Of a stretch of DNA of 64,000 bases, positions 21,360 through 32,866 are shown piece after piece; the first letter of the stretch is position 1, and each line of letters starts with the position of its first letter. The DNA is taken from contig CM032232.1 in NCBI GenBank assembly GCA_019009955.1, forward strand, positions 70,361,001 through 70,425,000. Reading direction: 5' to 3'. The notes below the pieces were generated by a model. The model made no database searches. It was not told the origin of the DNA and saw only the letters and a list, made by a program, of their open reading frames with translations. Origin of the DNA: Riptortus pedestris (Eukaryota; Arthropoda; Insecta; Hemiptera; Alydidae). Made by a program: the position numbers and the translations under genes.

Positions 21360-21421
21360 TCCTTTACAAGATTAATGACAAACCTTAGCTGCTTTCAGTG
21401 GTTCATATCACCACCTTCAGA
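21360..21421 (-). ncRNA. PLE tail with hammerhead-like core
   Basis: On the minus strand CTGAAGG (21420-21414, last A changed to G), a strong stem GTGGT/ACCAC, then TGAAAGC (GAAA at 21396-21393) and AGCTAAGG follow in hammerhead order. The GAAAGCTAAGG-like end also occurs in the motif at 44390-44440. It is probably a decayed Penelope-like 3' end. A poly(A)-like A-rich tract (21433-21475) lies next to it. Confidence 0.4.
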
Positions 21422-21439
21422 CCTATCAAACATAAAAAC

Positions 21440-22489
21440 TAAAAAAAAAAAAATAAAAAAAATAAAATAAAAAGGAAAAATAAAAGCATACATCTTCCAA
21501 AACCATATTAAAATTTCGCGTAATCTATATGTCATACGCTTCAAATAATAGAGAGAGAAAACGTGGCCGTTCACTAGTCTTAGAGAACTTCTGAATTAAA
21601 TTCCTAATTAATACAAAAACAAAACATTCATTATTTCATTAGGTATAAACCTCGAAAACGTAATAAGTCTAATTCAAATAGCTATATATTTTAAAATGAC
21701 ATTTAATGCATCTGTTTCAAAATTGGTGTACTGAACCAATATAGAAAGAATTGATTTATTTTGTTTATAACTTTAAACAAGTCACACTCAAAAATAGTTA
21801 CGTTCACTAACAAATGGTTAATCTAAGACAATTTAATAAAATTATGACAATTCGTCCTTCCTGCAAGTAATGTTGGTATTGGAATGAATTTATAATTAAT
21901 ACACCAGTGTAATATTAATGTTCGTATAATTGCATAATGCAAATTATGTTTATGTGCCAATATGAATGCCTCTGAGGTATGAATATTCAGTTTCATTCTA
22001 AAAGGAAGCGAGGTCGAACCATAGATATTGGCCAGCATTCACGATACTTCTCTATCAACGAATCGTTTACTTCATTCAACTTCAATTCTGTTTGTAAAAG
22101 AAATGTGACAGTTCCACGCTTAAAAGGTTTTCTAATCAATTTGTGTACCAAAACTAATGTATCATTATTATTGAGGAATGCTCAGAAGTGAAAACGTATT
22201 TATGGATGTAGGCTTATACTTAATACACACAGCAGTTTTGGTACGTAAAAACAATTCAACAATAAATAAGATGGTTCAGAGAAGTATTGATGTAGTTAAG
22301 TCAATTTCTTTTTATAGTCCTAAAGATAATAAATTATTGTCTTTAAAAGTTATGGTAATAGATCAAATAAACATTTTTGAAACAGGAATATTAATAGATG
22401 TCACAACACGACCAATTTGCATCTGTCTCGCAAAATAAAGGCCTCTTGAAAAAAATATTTGGTATTTAATCTTAGAATACAGTTGTTCA
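21440..22489. other. No gene identified
   Basis: Two neighbouring plus-strand frames (21979-22191 and 22178-22438) are open but lack recognisable motifs. I found no splice or start context that would decide for a gene. Confidence 0.35.
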
Positions 22490-22727
22490 TGATATAAAAG
22501 TGTATTGCTATTCAGTCATGAATAGGCGTGCGGGTTTACTAAAGGTTAAAAACTAAAAAATGAAAATATCGTGGTTAGTATTGAATATTGGAAATAAATG
22601 TATATAACAATTTTTATAGCACATCTAATTTTGGTTCTATATAATTTTTCGATCAGACGTATAATAACAATGCTATTTTGAATTTTTGAAATCACCTCCT
22701 CTAAACCCTTTCACTGGTCCGATTTCA

Positions 22728-23313
22728 GGAACTCCTCCTAAACGGCTGGCCCGATTTGAATGAATCTTTTTGTATGCGTTTGGGTGGCGCCCTGGATGAT
22801 TAGATTCACAAATCAGCCCCGCAGATGGAGTAAGAGTGGGGGTTGTAAGCGAGGCATAAAATTAAGAATAGCAACGTTTCGTTTCCTATTGGTTTTTCGG
22901 CAAGTATGCACAGGATAAAAGTTGTTTATTTTGTTATTTAGAGTAACTTTTGTTATATTCACTTTTGTCGTTTAACAAAATATAAACGAGATGTACAAAT
23001 AAAGTGGGAGCTAACAATTTTATTTACTCTAACCATTGAACCGAACTTAACAAAACTCTATAAGTTAATTAGCATTAATTCTTCCATCATTATAAGCTAT
23101 ATTAAATTTTTTAGGTTCGAACAGTAGTGGGGGTTATAAGGGAGGCCTGTTTAAAAAGTTCGCGATATTTCATTTTCTATTTGTTTTTATGCAAACGTGC
23201 ACATAAAAATTATTTTTTGTGTTATTAAAAGCTTTTGTTTTAAACATAATATTATTAAATTTAATATCCTAATCGATTGAATTATCACACAGGACGTCTG
23301 TTGGGTCAGCTAG
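22728..23313 (+). mobile_element. Helitron family D, 5'-truncated
   Basis: Same sequence as the minus-strand copy at 2562-3198, starting at GAACTCCTCCTAAACGGCTG and ending GGACGTCTGTTGGGTCAGCTAG with T next. The roughly 45-bp 5' terminus is missing. The interior shares the GTTATTTAGAGTAACTTTTG and GTGGGGGTTATAAGGGAGGC blocks with family B. Confidence 0.75.
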
Positions 23314-23315
23314 TA

Positions 23316-23325
<10 letters not shown>

Positions 23326-23378
<53 letters not shown>
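23326..23378 (+). repeat. (TA)n tract
   Basis: About 26 TA units following GTGTGTGTGT. It is at the position of the family microsatellite in the HINE-like copy and also immediately 3' of the Helitron. Confidence 0.9.
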
Positions 23379-23381
<3 letters not shown>

Positions 23382-23475
23382 AAAGGACCTCATTTTCATC
23401 GATGTACATTAAATGAAAGTTTTCGAAAAGCTCGTCATGAGTACGACCTCAATAGTGATTTCCCCTAAGGAATTA

Positions 23476-24451
23476 TTATTTCATGATTATTTTAATTTAT
23501 TTTTGAGATGAGGCTGGAATCATTGTAGCTAAAAAGTATCAAATGCTCTGCATATATTTTATATATGGTCCATATATACCAATTCACATACATGAACAAG
23601 TAATTTGTGGTACTTTGCCAGGAAGCTTAAACCCCACAGTTAGTAATGTAAAGTTCTTCCTCACTTCTTATGTGTAGTACACTTCGAGAAGAAAAACATT
23701 TATACTATTTATATCCCATTTTGTATTTAAGCACAATGATTTGTTAAACTAAAGCCTAAAATAACTCTGTCCGTATTAAAAGTTTCACAGTCTGGCACTT
23801 ATTGATTTCTCAGGTAGCGAAATATACAATATTACATACAAAATCTGAATTTGAAATGGGCAATAATTTGTTCTTCAGGCTTCAGTTTATAAGGTACGCT
23901 AAGGGAATGAGTAAGTAGATTACTGAACAGGTTGAAACCCTTTACATATGAAACATCAAATTTGTTTATTTAGATTAAAAAAAAAAAATATTCCCTTGAT
24001 TATAAGACACTGAGAAGGAATAATAAATGAATCCTCCATGTTGGCTGTGTTTATTTGTATGCATGAACAAGCCAAGCCCGAACGAAGCAGTCTCAAGGTT
24101 AGGAAAGTAAGTCTGGCTAATAAATCAGCTCACGTTTGTTTCGGATTCAGGGTCAAATTTGTCTTCAGATTAGAGCACCTATATAAATATATTCTTATTT
24201 ATTTCCACATTCCCTAGCAAGAGAGGAATTGTGAGTCATCCATATGACCTTTAGTCTGACTCTTATGGCGAGGCACTCGTTAATCAAGTTGATTTGATTA
24301 ATATAATCACAATGAACGGACTTGAACTAGTCGTACAGGATTTTTTGGGCTTTGGTGTAGGAATCATGGCTCTCTGAACTATTTCTGGCTAATAGAGAAG
24401 CCAGAAGCATTCACAATACAAAACAACTCTTATATATGTCACTTCTAAAAA
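23476..24451. other. No gene identified
   Basis: AT-rich sequence between two HINE-like copies. Nothing is recognised. Confidence 0.4.
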
Positions 24452-25081
24452 GTCCGTCACGCAGGGGCTGCGTAAACTAAGCAGATTTCCCATATGAAGT
24501 TTTGCGGTAATGAGAAATCATTCAGTTAATTAAAATAAATTCCCTACTGAAACGGCTTCTGAATTGTAAGAATAATTTATATTTAAATAGCTCAAATTTT
24601 AGTAGTCCAAGAAATAAAGAAGGGGGGCGGATGAACAGAACGTATTTGCATAAATCTCACAAAGTAACGAAGGTAAGGTAAGGTTAGAAACGACAGGTAA
24701 GGTTAGAAGAAGCTTCCACCTGAGCCGAGTGGTTACGAAAATGGCCGACCTAATCCGAACTATACCCGACCACATGTCTCACAGACTTCATAAAAATGCA
24801 AATATCTCAGTTAATATTCAAGATAGAGAATAAATGTATATAACAATATTTATAGAAAATTTAATTTGATATTAATAATGATTTAATTAATAAGATTGGT
24901 TCTATACAATTTTTCGATCCGACTTATAGTAACGGAGATATTTTGAATTTTCAGGAATCCCCCCCTCCCACTGGTCCGATTTCAGCCGTTAACGTACTTG
25001 ATCTTCCTTTTTACATCAAACGATTAAATACCGAGTTTGGTGACGATTAAACAAAAATTGCGACCGCTAGAGTGTTAACAG

Positions 25082-25157
<76 letters not shown>

Positions 25158-25271
25158 GGACCTCATTTTCGTCATCTCCTGGGTAGGATCGATGGACATT
25201 TGTAGAATTTTTTCGAAAGTCGCGTCATGAGTACGACCTCAATAACCGATTTCCCTTAAGGGAAATCTGCT
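24452..25271 (+). mobile_element. HINE-like element, long variant, intact ends (820 bp)
   Basis: The left end GTCCGTCACGCAGGGGCTG and right end (palindrome CGATTTCCCTTAAGGGAAATC, TGCT) are intact and flanks are CTAAAAA and AAAACT. Compared with the 560-665 bp copies it carries about 200 bp more near the 5' end, including GGTAAGGTTAGAAACGACAG and an imperfect repeat of GGTAAGGTTAGAA (24673-24705). A (TA)n tract lies at 25086-25156. Confidence 0.85.
25086..25156 (+). repeat. (TA)n tract inside the HINE-like copy
   Basis: About 35 TA units. The usual TTTTGAA between the tract and CGGACC is missing, so the tract has replaced it. Confidence 0.95.
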
Positions 25272-25638
25272 AAAACTAATTCACAAAATCCTTCAGAAGC
25301 CTCAACTTAAAGTGTAAGAGACACCTCTTCAAAACAGCAATTATTCTGCCAATCCAATTTAATAATTTATGTTTTACCTCAAGAAATTAGGAAATGATTT
25401 CCGATTTCGTTCTAGCTATCAAATCCATCATTCATTGTCTGCGTAAAATATACCGGTTTTTCAAATATAAATTTACCCGTTCAAGCTCCAATTGTCAATT
25501 TTTCTTCAAAATTTTTTATGTAACATGCGGCACTAATGATATTAATAGCATAATCTTGAAAACGGAGAAATGGGCGTTTAGGGAATTAGCAAAAAGTTTA
25601 ATTGATAATATATAGATAGTGGTAGACGGTTGTAATTA

Positions 25639-25985
25639 GACGCTACTCCTGAAACTCGTTTTATATATGTATATAAAAGAGCCAATATTGTTGCTATTTT
25701 AAGAAAAGAAGACAAAGTTATAATTATTGACCCGACGTTTCGATTCGAAATAAGTAAAAAACAAGCAAACGACGTAAATTTAAAAAAAAAAAAGGCATCT
25801 ACACCTCATGGTGTCCATATTTCAAAGAAAAATAAATTATAGAAAATTGGACAGTTAAAGGGTTACTGTTTGAAACAAGAAGAGTTATACCCAAGTCGAC
25901 TAAAGAAATAAGGAAAATGTCAACCAATTTACTAAAAGCATCCATAAGAATAATGAATTTCCATTTGTATCAGAATAAAGTTTAA
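25639..25985 (+). pseudogene. R2-like LINE C-terminal endonuclease region, frameshifted
   Basis: Two consecutive frames give the C-terminal part of a non-LTR retrotransposon with a restriction-like endonuclease. The first (25639-25842) contains YKRANIVAILRKEDKVIIID, PTFRFEISKKQANDVN; D and E-containing strands of this type are typical of R2-group Pol proteins. After a stop and frame change near 25843 the second frame (to TAA at 25983-25985) reads WTVKGLLFETRRVIPKST, then LLKASIRIMNFHLY, matching the conserved terminal G-R-IPK and HLY segments. Family assignment is from memory of these motifs. RT and zinc fingers are not seen. An open frame at 25394-25615 may be an eroded upstream part. Confidence 0.6.
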
Positions 25986-26137
25986 CATGAGCTGCTCCCG
26001 TAGTAACATATCCAACATAAAGGGTATTTATATAGTGTGAATTAAAATTGAAATAATAACATTAATCGCCGCAGATAAGGAGGTTGACCTTAATAGGTAC
26101 CCCCTAAAAAGTGGGCAGCTGAACTTGTTTATATATA

Positions 26138-27235
26138 TCTATATATATAAAATTGTAACCTCTGTCTGTACATTGATTTTTTTCGCGAAATTTCACGATA
26201 ACTTTTCGTTTCACATGTCATAGACACCATATCTGCATTTTGTTTCTTTCGTGTATGTTTGTTTGTTTGCTTGTTTGTTACCTTTTCACGCATAAACGGC
26301 TGAACCGAATTTTATGAAACTTGGTATGTATATTATACTAACCCAACTTAGACTTTAGGCTATATTAATTTTCTCTGAGGCGAACAGGAGTGGGGGTTAT
26401 AAGGGAAGCCTGAAATTAAAAATAGCGTTATTTCGATTTCTATTGGTTTTTCGGCAAATATGCACATAACAAAAGTTGTTTATTTTGTTATTTAGAGTAA
26501 CTTTTGTTATATACACTTTTGTCGTATACCGAAGTTTAAATGCGTTATACGCTAAAAATTATAGCGGGAGTCAACAATATTATTTGCCAAAAAAGACTCA
26601 ACCGAACTAAATTAAACTCGGTATGTGCATTAGCACTAGCGCCTTCATTGTAATAAGCCATGCCAACATTTCTAGGGACGGGCAGGAGTGGGGGTTATAA
26701 GGGAGGCCTGAAATTAAAAATAGTGATATTTCGTTTCCTATTGGTTTTTCCGCAAATATAAACATAACAAAAGTTGTTTATTTTGTTATTTGAAGTAACT
26801 TTTTTATATACACTTTTGTCGTATACCTAAGTATAAATGAGTTTTACGTTAAAACTTCAGCGGGAGCCAACAATTTTATTGGGCACTAACGAACTTAACA
26901 AAGCTCGGTATGTCAATTAGCATTAATTCTTCCATGATTATAAGTTATATTAAGATTTTTAGGTTCGAACGAGAGGGGGGTTATAAGGAAGGCCTGAAAT
27001 AAAAATTCACCTTATTTACATGTATAAGAGACGGGAAATATAAAAATATCGAAGACAGTGAAGTCTTATCGAACAAATATTCTATTATTAGCAAATCCAA
27101 GGCAACGACGGGTATCAATCCTAAACACTGGGACGGGTAAATGTCAAAATATTGTGCAATGTAAAGCCTGCTAAAAAGTACCATCACCATTCAGCCTCAA
27201 ATGAATTCCCGGGCGAAGCCGGGTATCTGAGCTAG
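26138..27235 (+). mobile_element. Non-autonomous Helitron, family B, 1098 bp
   Basis: Starts TCTATATATATAAAATTG after A (26137), ends with hairpin CCCGGGCGAAGCCGGG, TATCTGAG, CTAG at 27232-27235. The interior has three units of about 290 bp, marked by TTATAAGG at 26396, 26695 and 26981. The 5' segment CATAAACGGCTGAACCGAAT resembles the start of each unit (AACCGAAC, CTCGGTATG). It is directly followed by a second copy. Confidence 0.9.
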
Positions 27236-28581
27236 TCTACATATATAAAATTGTAACCTCTGTCTGTACATTGATTTTTTTCGCGAAATTTCACGATAAC
27301 TTTTCGATTCTCATGTCATAGACACAATAACTGCATTTTGTTTTTTTTGGTGTCTGTTTGTTTGTTTGTTTATTTGTTTGTTTGTTACCTTTTCACGCAT
27401 AAACGGCTGAACCGAATTTTATGAAACTTGGTATGTATATTACTACTAGCCTAACTTAGACTTTAGGCTATATTAATATTCTCTAAGACAAACAGGAGTG
27501 GGGGTTATAAGGGAGGCCTGAAATTAAAAATAGCGATATTTCGTTTCCTATTGTTTTTTCAGAAAATATGAACATAACAAAAGTTGTTTATTTTGTAATT
27601 TAGAGTAACGTTTTTATATGCACTTTTGCCGTATACGGAAGTATAAATGAGTTTTACGCTAAAAACTATAGCGGGAGTCAACAATTTATTAGGCACAAAA
27701 GACTCAACCGAACTAAACCAAACTCGGTATGTCAATTAGTACTAACGCCTTTCTTATAATAAGTCATACTAACATTTCTAGGGACGGGCAGGAGTGGGGG
27801 TTGTAAGGGAGGCCTAAATTTAAAAATAGCAGTATTTCGTTTTTCGGCAAATATGAACATAAAAAAAGTTGTTTATTTTGTTATTTAGAGTAACTTTTGT
27901 CATATTCATTTTTATCTTTTAACAAAGTGTAAACGAGATATACACTATAAACTAAAGCGGGAGTCAACTATTTCATTGGGCGCTAACGATTAAACCGAAC
28001 TAAAAGAACTCGGTATGTCAATTAGCATTAATTCTTCCATGATTATAAGCTATATTAAAATTTTTAGGTCAGAACGGGAGTGGGGGTTATAAGGGAAGCC
28101 TGAAATAAAAAATGCGATATTTCATTGTCTATATGTTTTTCGACAAACATGCACATAACAAAAGTTGTTTACTTTGTTATTTAGATTAACTTTTTTTTTT
28201 TTTTTATACATTTCTCCAGGAACAATGTGTGGAGCAAGTAATTTGCGTAGAAATATTGATATGCTCAACAATTCATTCCAATTTGAACTATGAGGTATCT
28301 CACCAAGAAAAATTAATTCAAATCTTTGTTAATATTTTGTCCTTAATAACTGAAATCTATGCATAATGCACAGGAGACGGGAAATATGACAATTTGGAGA
28401 ACAGTGAAGTCATACATAAAAAATTAATTTTATTATTAACAAATGCCAACAACGGGTATTAACCCTAAACGCTGGGACGGGTAAATGTCAAAATATTGTG
28501 CAAATTAAAGCCTTGCCAAAAAAATACCATCACCATTCAGCCTCAAATCAATTCCCGGGCGAAGCCGGGTATCTGAGCTAG
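27236..28581 (+). mobile_element. Non-autonomous Helitron, family B, 1346 bp, tandem partner
   Basis: Begins TCTACATATATAAAATTG immediately after the CTAG of the preceding copy, with no intervening base, and ends with the same hairpin and CTAG at 28578-28581, followed by T. It also has three internal units (TTATAA/TTGTAA marks at 27505, 27801, 28087) and then a terminal block (TTTCTCCAGGAACAATGTGT onward) that is lacking in the first partner but present in the copy at 1103. The two partners therefore are not simple duplicates of each other. Confidence 0.9.
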
Positions 28582-28905
28582 TGTATATATAAATGTGTGT
28601 GTCTGTCGGGATGGGATGAGACAACCATAAGCATGCGACTTTAGATAGCATAAGTCAACACCATGACCCTTCCTCGGTATGACATCGGAGCTTGACTTTC
28701 CTAGATCCCATCGACTAGGAAACTGGTCTTTGACAACATGGGCCAATGCCCACCCCTAGGGATAACTTACCTGTTAGCTTTCTGGGGATAACTTCAATCC
28801 AGGTATTGCTTGGTTTCCGAAGAATTCACCCCTTTCGACGTATAACTAATCAAATCCCTCGAGCCCACCTAAAAATCATTAATAACTATAATGCCAACCT
28901 AATAT

Positions 28906-28908
<3 letters not shown>
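28582..28908. other. GC-richer unassigned segment
   Basis: This block between the Helitrons and a TA tract has more balanced composition and overlapping open frames on both strands (28543-28746 minus, 28746-28973 plus). I recognise no domain, rRNA or mitochondrial gene in it. It may be part of an unidentified repeat or a host exon region. Confidence 0.3.
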
Positions 28909-28952
<44 letters not shown>

Positions 28953-28953
28953 A
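28909..28953 (+). repeat. (TA)n microsatellite
   Basis: TA tract with one interruption (ATTATATATATAA). Confidence 0.85.
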
Positions 28954-29062
28954 TACTAATAATATTAATTTAATTGAAAGTCGCATGAGTAAGGGAGAGA
29001 TTTTTATAAAAATCACTACAATTTTTAACCTAGTTGTTAAAATATTTTAATGTTGGTAACTT

Positions 29063-29067
29063 ATATA

Positions 29068-29106
<39 letters not shown>
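29063..29106 (+). repeat. (TA)n microsatellite
   Basis: About 20 TA units with one TCTA interruption, ending TGTATGTATATA. Confidence 0.85.
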
Positions 29107-29114
<8 letters not shown>

Positions 29115-30908
29115 ATAAATATATTTATATTAGTTATTGTGATCAATTACCTAAGATGTGCAACCTCTCTTTGTACAGTACACTATTTTGTAGTTTTCGT
29201 TCATTCCTACTTTTCAGTGTGTAGGATAGAATTTTCGTTTGACCTAAATTATTATTTCGAACAAATTATTTTAATTTATAAAATATATGAATTATGTGTC
29301 CAGTAATGACTCAAAATTTGTGATTGGCATTAACACATCGTATTCTACTTTCGATGGTATATTAATTCTTTTTTGGTCTTTTTAAATAAATCACATTTAT
29401 TTTCTAAATGCGACTAAAAAAAAACTGTTTTCAATTGATATTAGGAGTTAATATTGATAATTAAATAATTAGCAGAAATTAAATCTGCATCCTGCCATTG
29501 TGATGGACAAGAGAAAAGCAGTTCCATTGTGAAATTATATAATGAGGTTGAAAAATTATGCTATGTAGCACTGAGTTAGTAGTTCCTGAAACTTGATTTT
29601 TTTTCGTTGTCTTACGTTTTTGTGGTTCTTTTTTGAATTGGAGAAAGCCATTCATTCTTAATAAGTGAACAGTCAGCATTTCCTTGGCTCTCAAGGATTC
29701 AGAAATCGAAACAATGGAAAATTATATTCCATTCGAGAATATCCTTTTCGGGAGTTTCCGGCAACCTGTTGAATAGTCATCAAAGAGTTGGGAGTGGCAG
29801 TGAAAATATCACTGGCGGGATGTGCTCTACAACTACTAGTCAAATGAACTAACTGTCTTCCATTTCCTGACTGAGAATCATTTTAATGCCCGCTGTCCGT
29901 GACATGTTGGAGTTTCGCATTTCGGCCTGTCCTTATATTTCACTTCTAAATCCTTAAAAAAGGGTAGCCATCACAACTATTTTATAAAAGGCTATTGCTA
30001 ATAGGGCGAAATTTGTCATACTCTCATTCGGGGGAATAAAGTTTTGAGGGGAATAGAAATTTTCTGTTGATCATTCATATATTTTAAAACAGCTGCAACA
30101 ATTTCTCATTTAAATATCTTCTCAAAAAGCCAGATTTAAGTTTTAAGCCCTAGAATTTAAAATCCACTGTAATTGGAATTTTCTTGCCCACTAAATTTTA
30201 CTTTGGTTCGATTTTCGGATGTCCTACGATTGTTTTATATGGACCACATAAATTCGCAATGAAAGATGGTTTAGCTGTTTTTTTTTTACAATTTTAGAAA
30301 GGTTGTATATTTTTATTGTATATATTTTTATTTTGACACAGTTACGGTAATGTATTGGTTGTGGTTTTGTCTAGGTGGCATCAGGTCCCATCTCTCAGAC
30401 ACCTGTTCTGCCTAGTCGTTCGAAAGTTATAACTTAGTTCATTATGCGAATATAACAATAATAGGTTCAGCCATCAGTTACCCATAGCAGATTTAGCTAC
30501 GCTTTTTAGAAGTACCTTTATACAAAAGGGATGATAATCTTAACTACTATCGACACAATGCTAGACATACAAATTTTGAACACTTGCGGAGGTTTTTGAC
30601 AGATCGAAATCCCTTATGTTTTGGTTTTTCTTAGTTTGGTTTCAAGGGGTTAAATATATAGCCTAAATAGGCTTATTCCTTTCAAAATTAGTTAAGTGGT
30701 TTCTTTTTTTCATTCTTTGCAATTTTGTATTGTTTGCAATACAATCCATCTAGACAGCGTTTGTAATAAATTGGTTTGGAAATCAATAAGTACTTATGCT
30801 TTGATGTTGGGGTTTCTCTCACTATTATGGAAAATCTCCTAATACGTGAAAGGCTTATATTTATAGTTAATGACCGTAGTAATATAAATTATTTTACTTT
30901 TAGCTTTT
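29107..30908. other. No gene or repeat identified, about 1.8 kb
   Basis: AT-rich. A minus-strand frame at 29479-29694 has no motif. Nothing else is recognised. Confidence 0.4.
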
Positions 30909-31526
30909 AGCAGATTTACCTTAAGCTCTTGAGGTCGTACTCACGATGCGATTTTCGAAAAAAATCCTCAAATGTGCATCGATCCAACCCTACCCAAGAG
31001 ATGACGAAAATGAGGTCCGTTCGTAAGTAATATATATATTGTATACTAACTCTTTAGTGGTCGCAATTTTTTTTTATCGTGCCAAACTCGATATTTAAAC
31101 GTAATATAAAACTAAAGAACAAGTTCGTTAATGGCTGAAATCCGACCAATTGAGTGGAGGGGGGGGGGGGGTTAGAGGGGGTGATTTTGAAATTTTTTAA
31201 TATATTCGCTATTATGCTTCGTATCGAAAAATTGTAAAGAAATAGTCTCATAGTAAATATAATGTTACTTAAATTTTGTTATGTTGTTTTTTCACTATCT
31301 TCATTATTAACAAAGATATTTACATGTTTTTTTAGTTTTCGGCCTTCGGCAAACCCCCACTCCTACTCATATCATATTAACAATAAGCTATTATATTATG
31401 AAGCATATTATTTGAAGCCTAAATATCAAATAATGTTCTCATTGAACTTATAAGTTTAGTGGTAAATGCAAATATGTGGCGCAAGTGAGAAATCTGCTTA
31501 GTTAACGAAGTCCCTGCGTGACGGAC
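30909..31526 (-). mobile_element. HINE-like element, full length (618 bp)
   Basis: Reverse copy from AGCAGATTTACCTTAAGCTC (palindrome eroded) to CCTGCGTGACGGAC, flanked by CTTTT and TTTAT. The microsatellite is reduced to (TA)5 near 31029-31040, and a run of 13 G lies at 31159-31171 where other copies have the C-rich block. One of the few copies without a long TA tract. Confidence 0.8.
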
Positions 31527-31873
31527 TTTATAATCAATTTCTTATGGTGTTAGACAGGGAAATATTACGGAAGAAACAGCTGATTCGGAGTGAGAATGAG
31601 AGGTTACCTTGGACCAGATTGAGGTCCTTAACATCTCACGCCCTACCTCTGGCCTTCTTCAGTCACTCACTCTGATAAAGGACTTATTCCAGCCAATCTA
31701 GAGGAGCTGACTGGCTTTTAATTCCTCTCAGGGATGACATTATAGGGTATTGTAATGTTTGAGCCTTGAAATGGTTCCTTGTGCAGGAAGCCCCTTATTT
31801 TCAAGGACATGAGCTCGGGAAGGAGGGTGTAATTGTGGGCAGTGGTTTCCCGTTGTCTTCTACGCAAAAAAAA
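31527..31873. other. No gene identified
   Basis: Somewhat GC-richer unique sequence. The frame at 31766-32023 runs into the next transposon and is not a gene. Confidence 0.4.
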
Positions 31874-32866
31874 GTCCGTCACGCAAGGGCTGCGTTAACT
31901 AAGCAGATTTCCCACTTGCGTAGCGCATTTACATTTATCTCAAAAAGTAAATGTCCAATGATAATATTATTCGGTATTTGGGCTTCAAATAATATGATTC
32001 ATAATATAACAACTTATTGTTAATATGACATGAGTAGGAGTAGGGGTTTACTGAAGGCCGAAAACTGAAAAATGCCAATATCTCCGTTAATAATCAACAT
32101 ATTGAAAAAAGTCCGTCACGCAGGGGCTGCGTAAACTAAGCAGATTTCCCACGTGAAGTTTTACAATAGAGAAATTTCACGGAGCCGAACAGTTAAGGAA
32201 ACGGCCGACATAGCTTTTGGCGGGAAACTCACTCTCATCCGTTATCCGCCCAGATTTAATAAAAATGCAAATATCTCGGTTAATATTCAAGATACAGAAT
32301 AAATGTATATAACAATATTTATAGTAAATTTATTTTGCAATAAGATTGATTCTATACAATGTTTTGATGTAACGTATAGTAACGGAAATATTTCGAAGTT
32401 TTGAAAATCCTCTCCTCTAAACCCCCCCCTCCCCACCTCCCACAGGTCCGATTTCAGCCGTTAACGAACTTGATCTTTCTTTTTACATAAAACGACTAAA
32501 TACCAAGTTTGGTAACGATCAAACCAAAATTGCGACATATATATACAGTTTTGAACAGACTTCAATTTCGTCATCTACTAGGTAGGATAGATAGATGGAC
32601 ATTTGAAGAAAAATTTCGAAATTTCGTGAGTACGACCTCAATAGCTGATTTCCCTTAGGGGAAATCTGCTAAAAAGTACATGAAATTTATAGAACATTAC
32701 TTTTGCAATTAGATTGGTTTTATACAATATTTCGACCCGACGCATAATTACGGAGATATTTCAAATTTTGGTAATTGCTTTCTAACCCCCTCCCCTCCAA
32801 CTGGTTCGAATTTCAGCCTTTAACGAACGTGATCTTTAGTTTTACATAAAATATTTAAATATCGAG
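31874..32866 (+). mobile_element. HINE-like element, host of a nested copy
   Basis: 5' end GTCCGTCACGCAAGGGCTG after a run of A. The element is split at 32111-32670 by another family member and continues with ATTTATAGAACATTAC to the CTTTAACGAACGTGATC block, fading at about 32866 before the TA tract, so the 3' third is missing. Confidence 0.8.
32111..32670 (+). mobile_element. HINE-like element, nested, short TA tract (560 bp)
   Basis: Complete from GTCCGTCACGCAGGGGCTG to GGGGAAATCTGCT. It lies in the outer copy between ATTGAAAAAA and AAAAAGTACATG. Uninterrupted relatives read GTGAAAAAATGTACATAAC (9590-9608), so the insertion point is inside this A run. The tract is only ACATATATATACAG, and the block holding GCGACCGCTAG is partly gone, so a long TA tract is not needed for movement. 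Confidence 0.85.

Larger units (their letters stand above)
22490..23475 (+). mobile_element. HINE-like element interrupted by Helitron D
   Basis: It begins inside the element at the GAATAGGCGTGCGGGTTTAC block (5' end missing), runs to GGTCCGATTTCAG at 22727 and is broken by a family D Helitron. It resumes at the TA tract (23326-23378), GAAAGGACCTCATTTTCATC, and a decayed 3' palindrome near 23460-23475. Confidence 0.75.

Noticed and set aside
21979..22438. Two adjacent frames that might be one gene
   Set aside because: No recognisable domain, different frames and no supporting signals.
26138..28581. Interpretation of the tandem pair as LTRs of a retrotransposon
   Set aside because: The ends are TC...CTAG with a hairpin, there is no TG...CA, primer-binding site or gag-pol, and the copies abut directly.
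28582..28908. Possible rRNA or mitochondrial insert because of more balanced composition
   Set aside because: I could not match any conserved rRNA core or mitochondrial protein frame.
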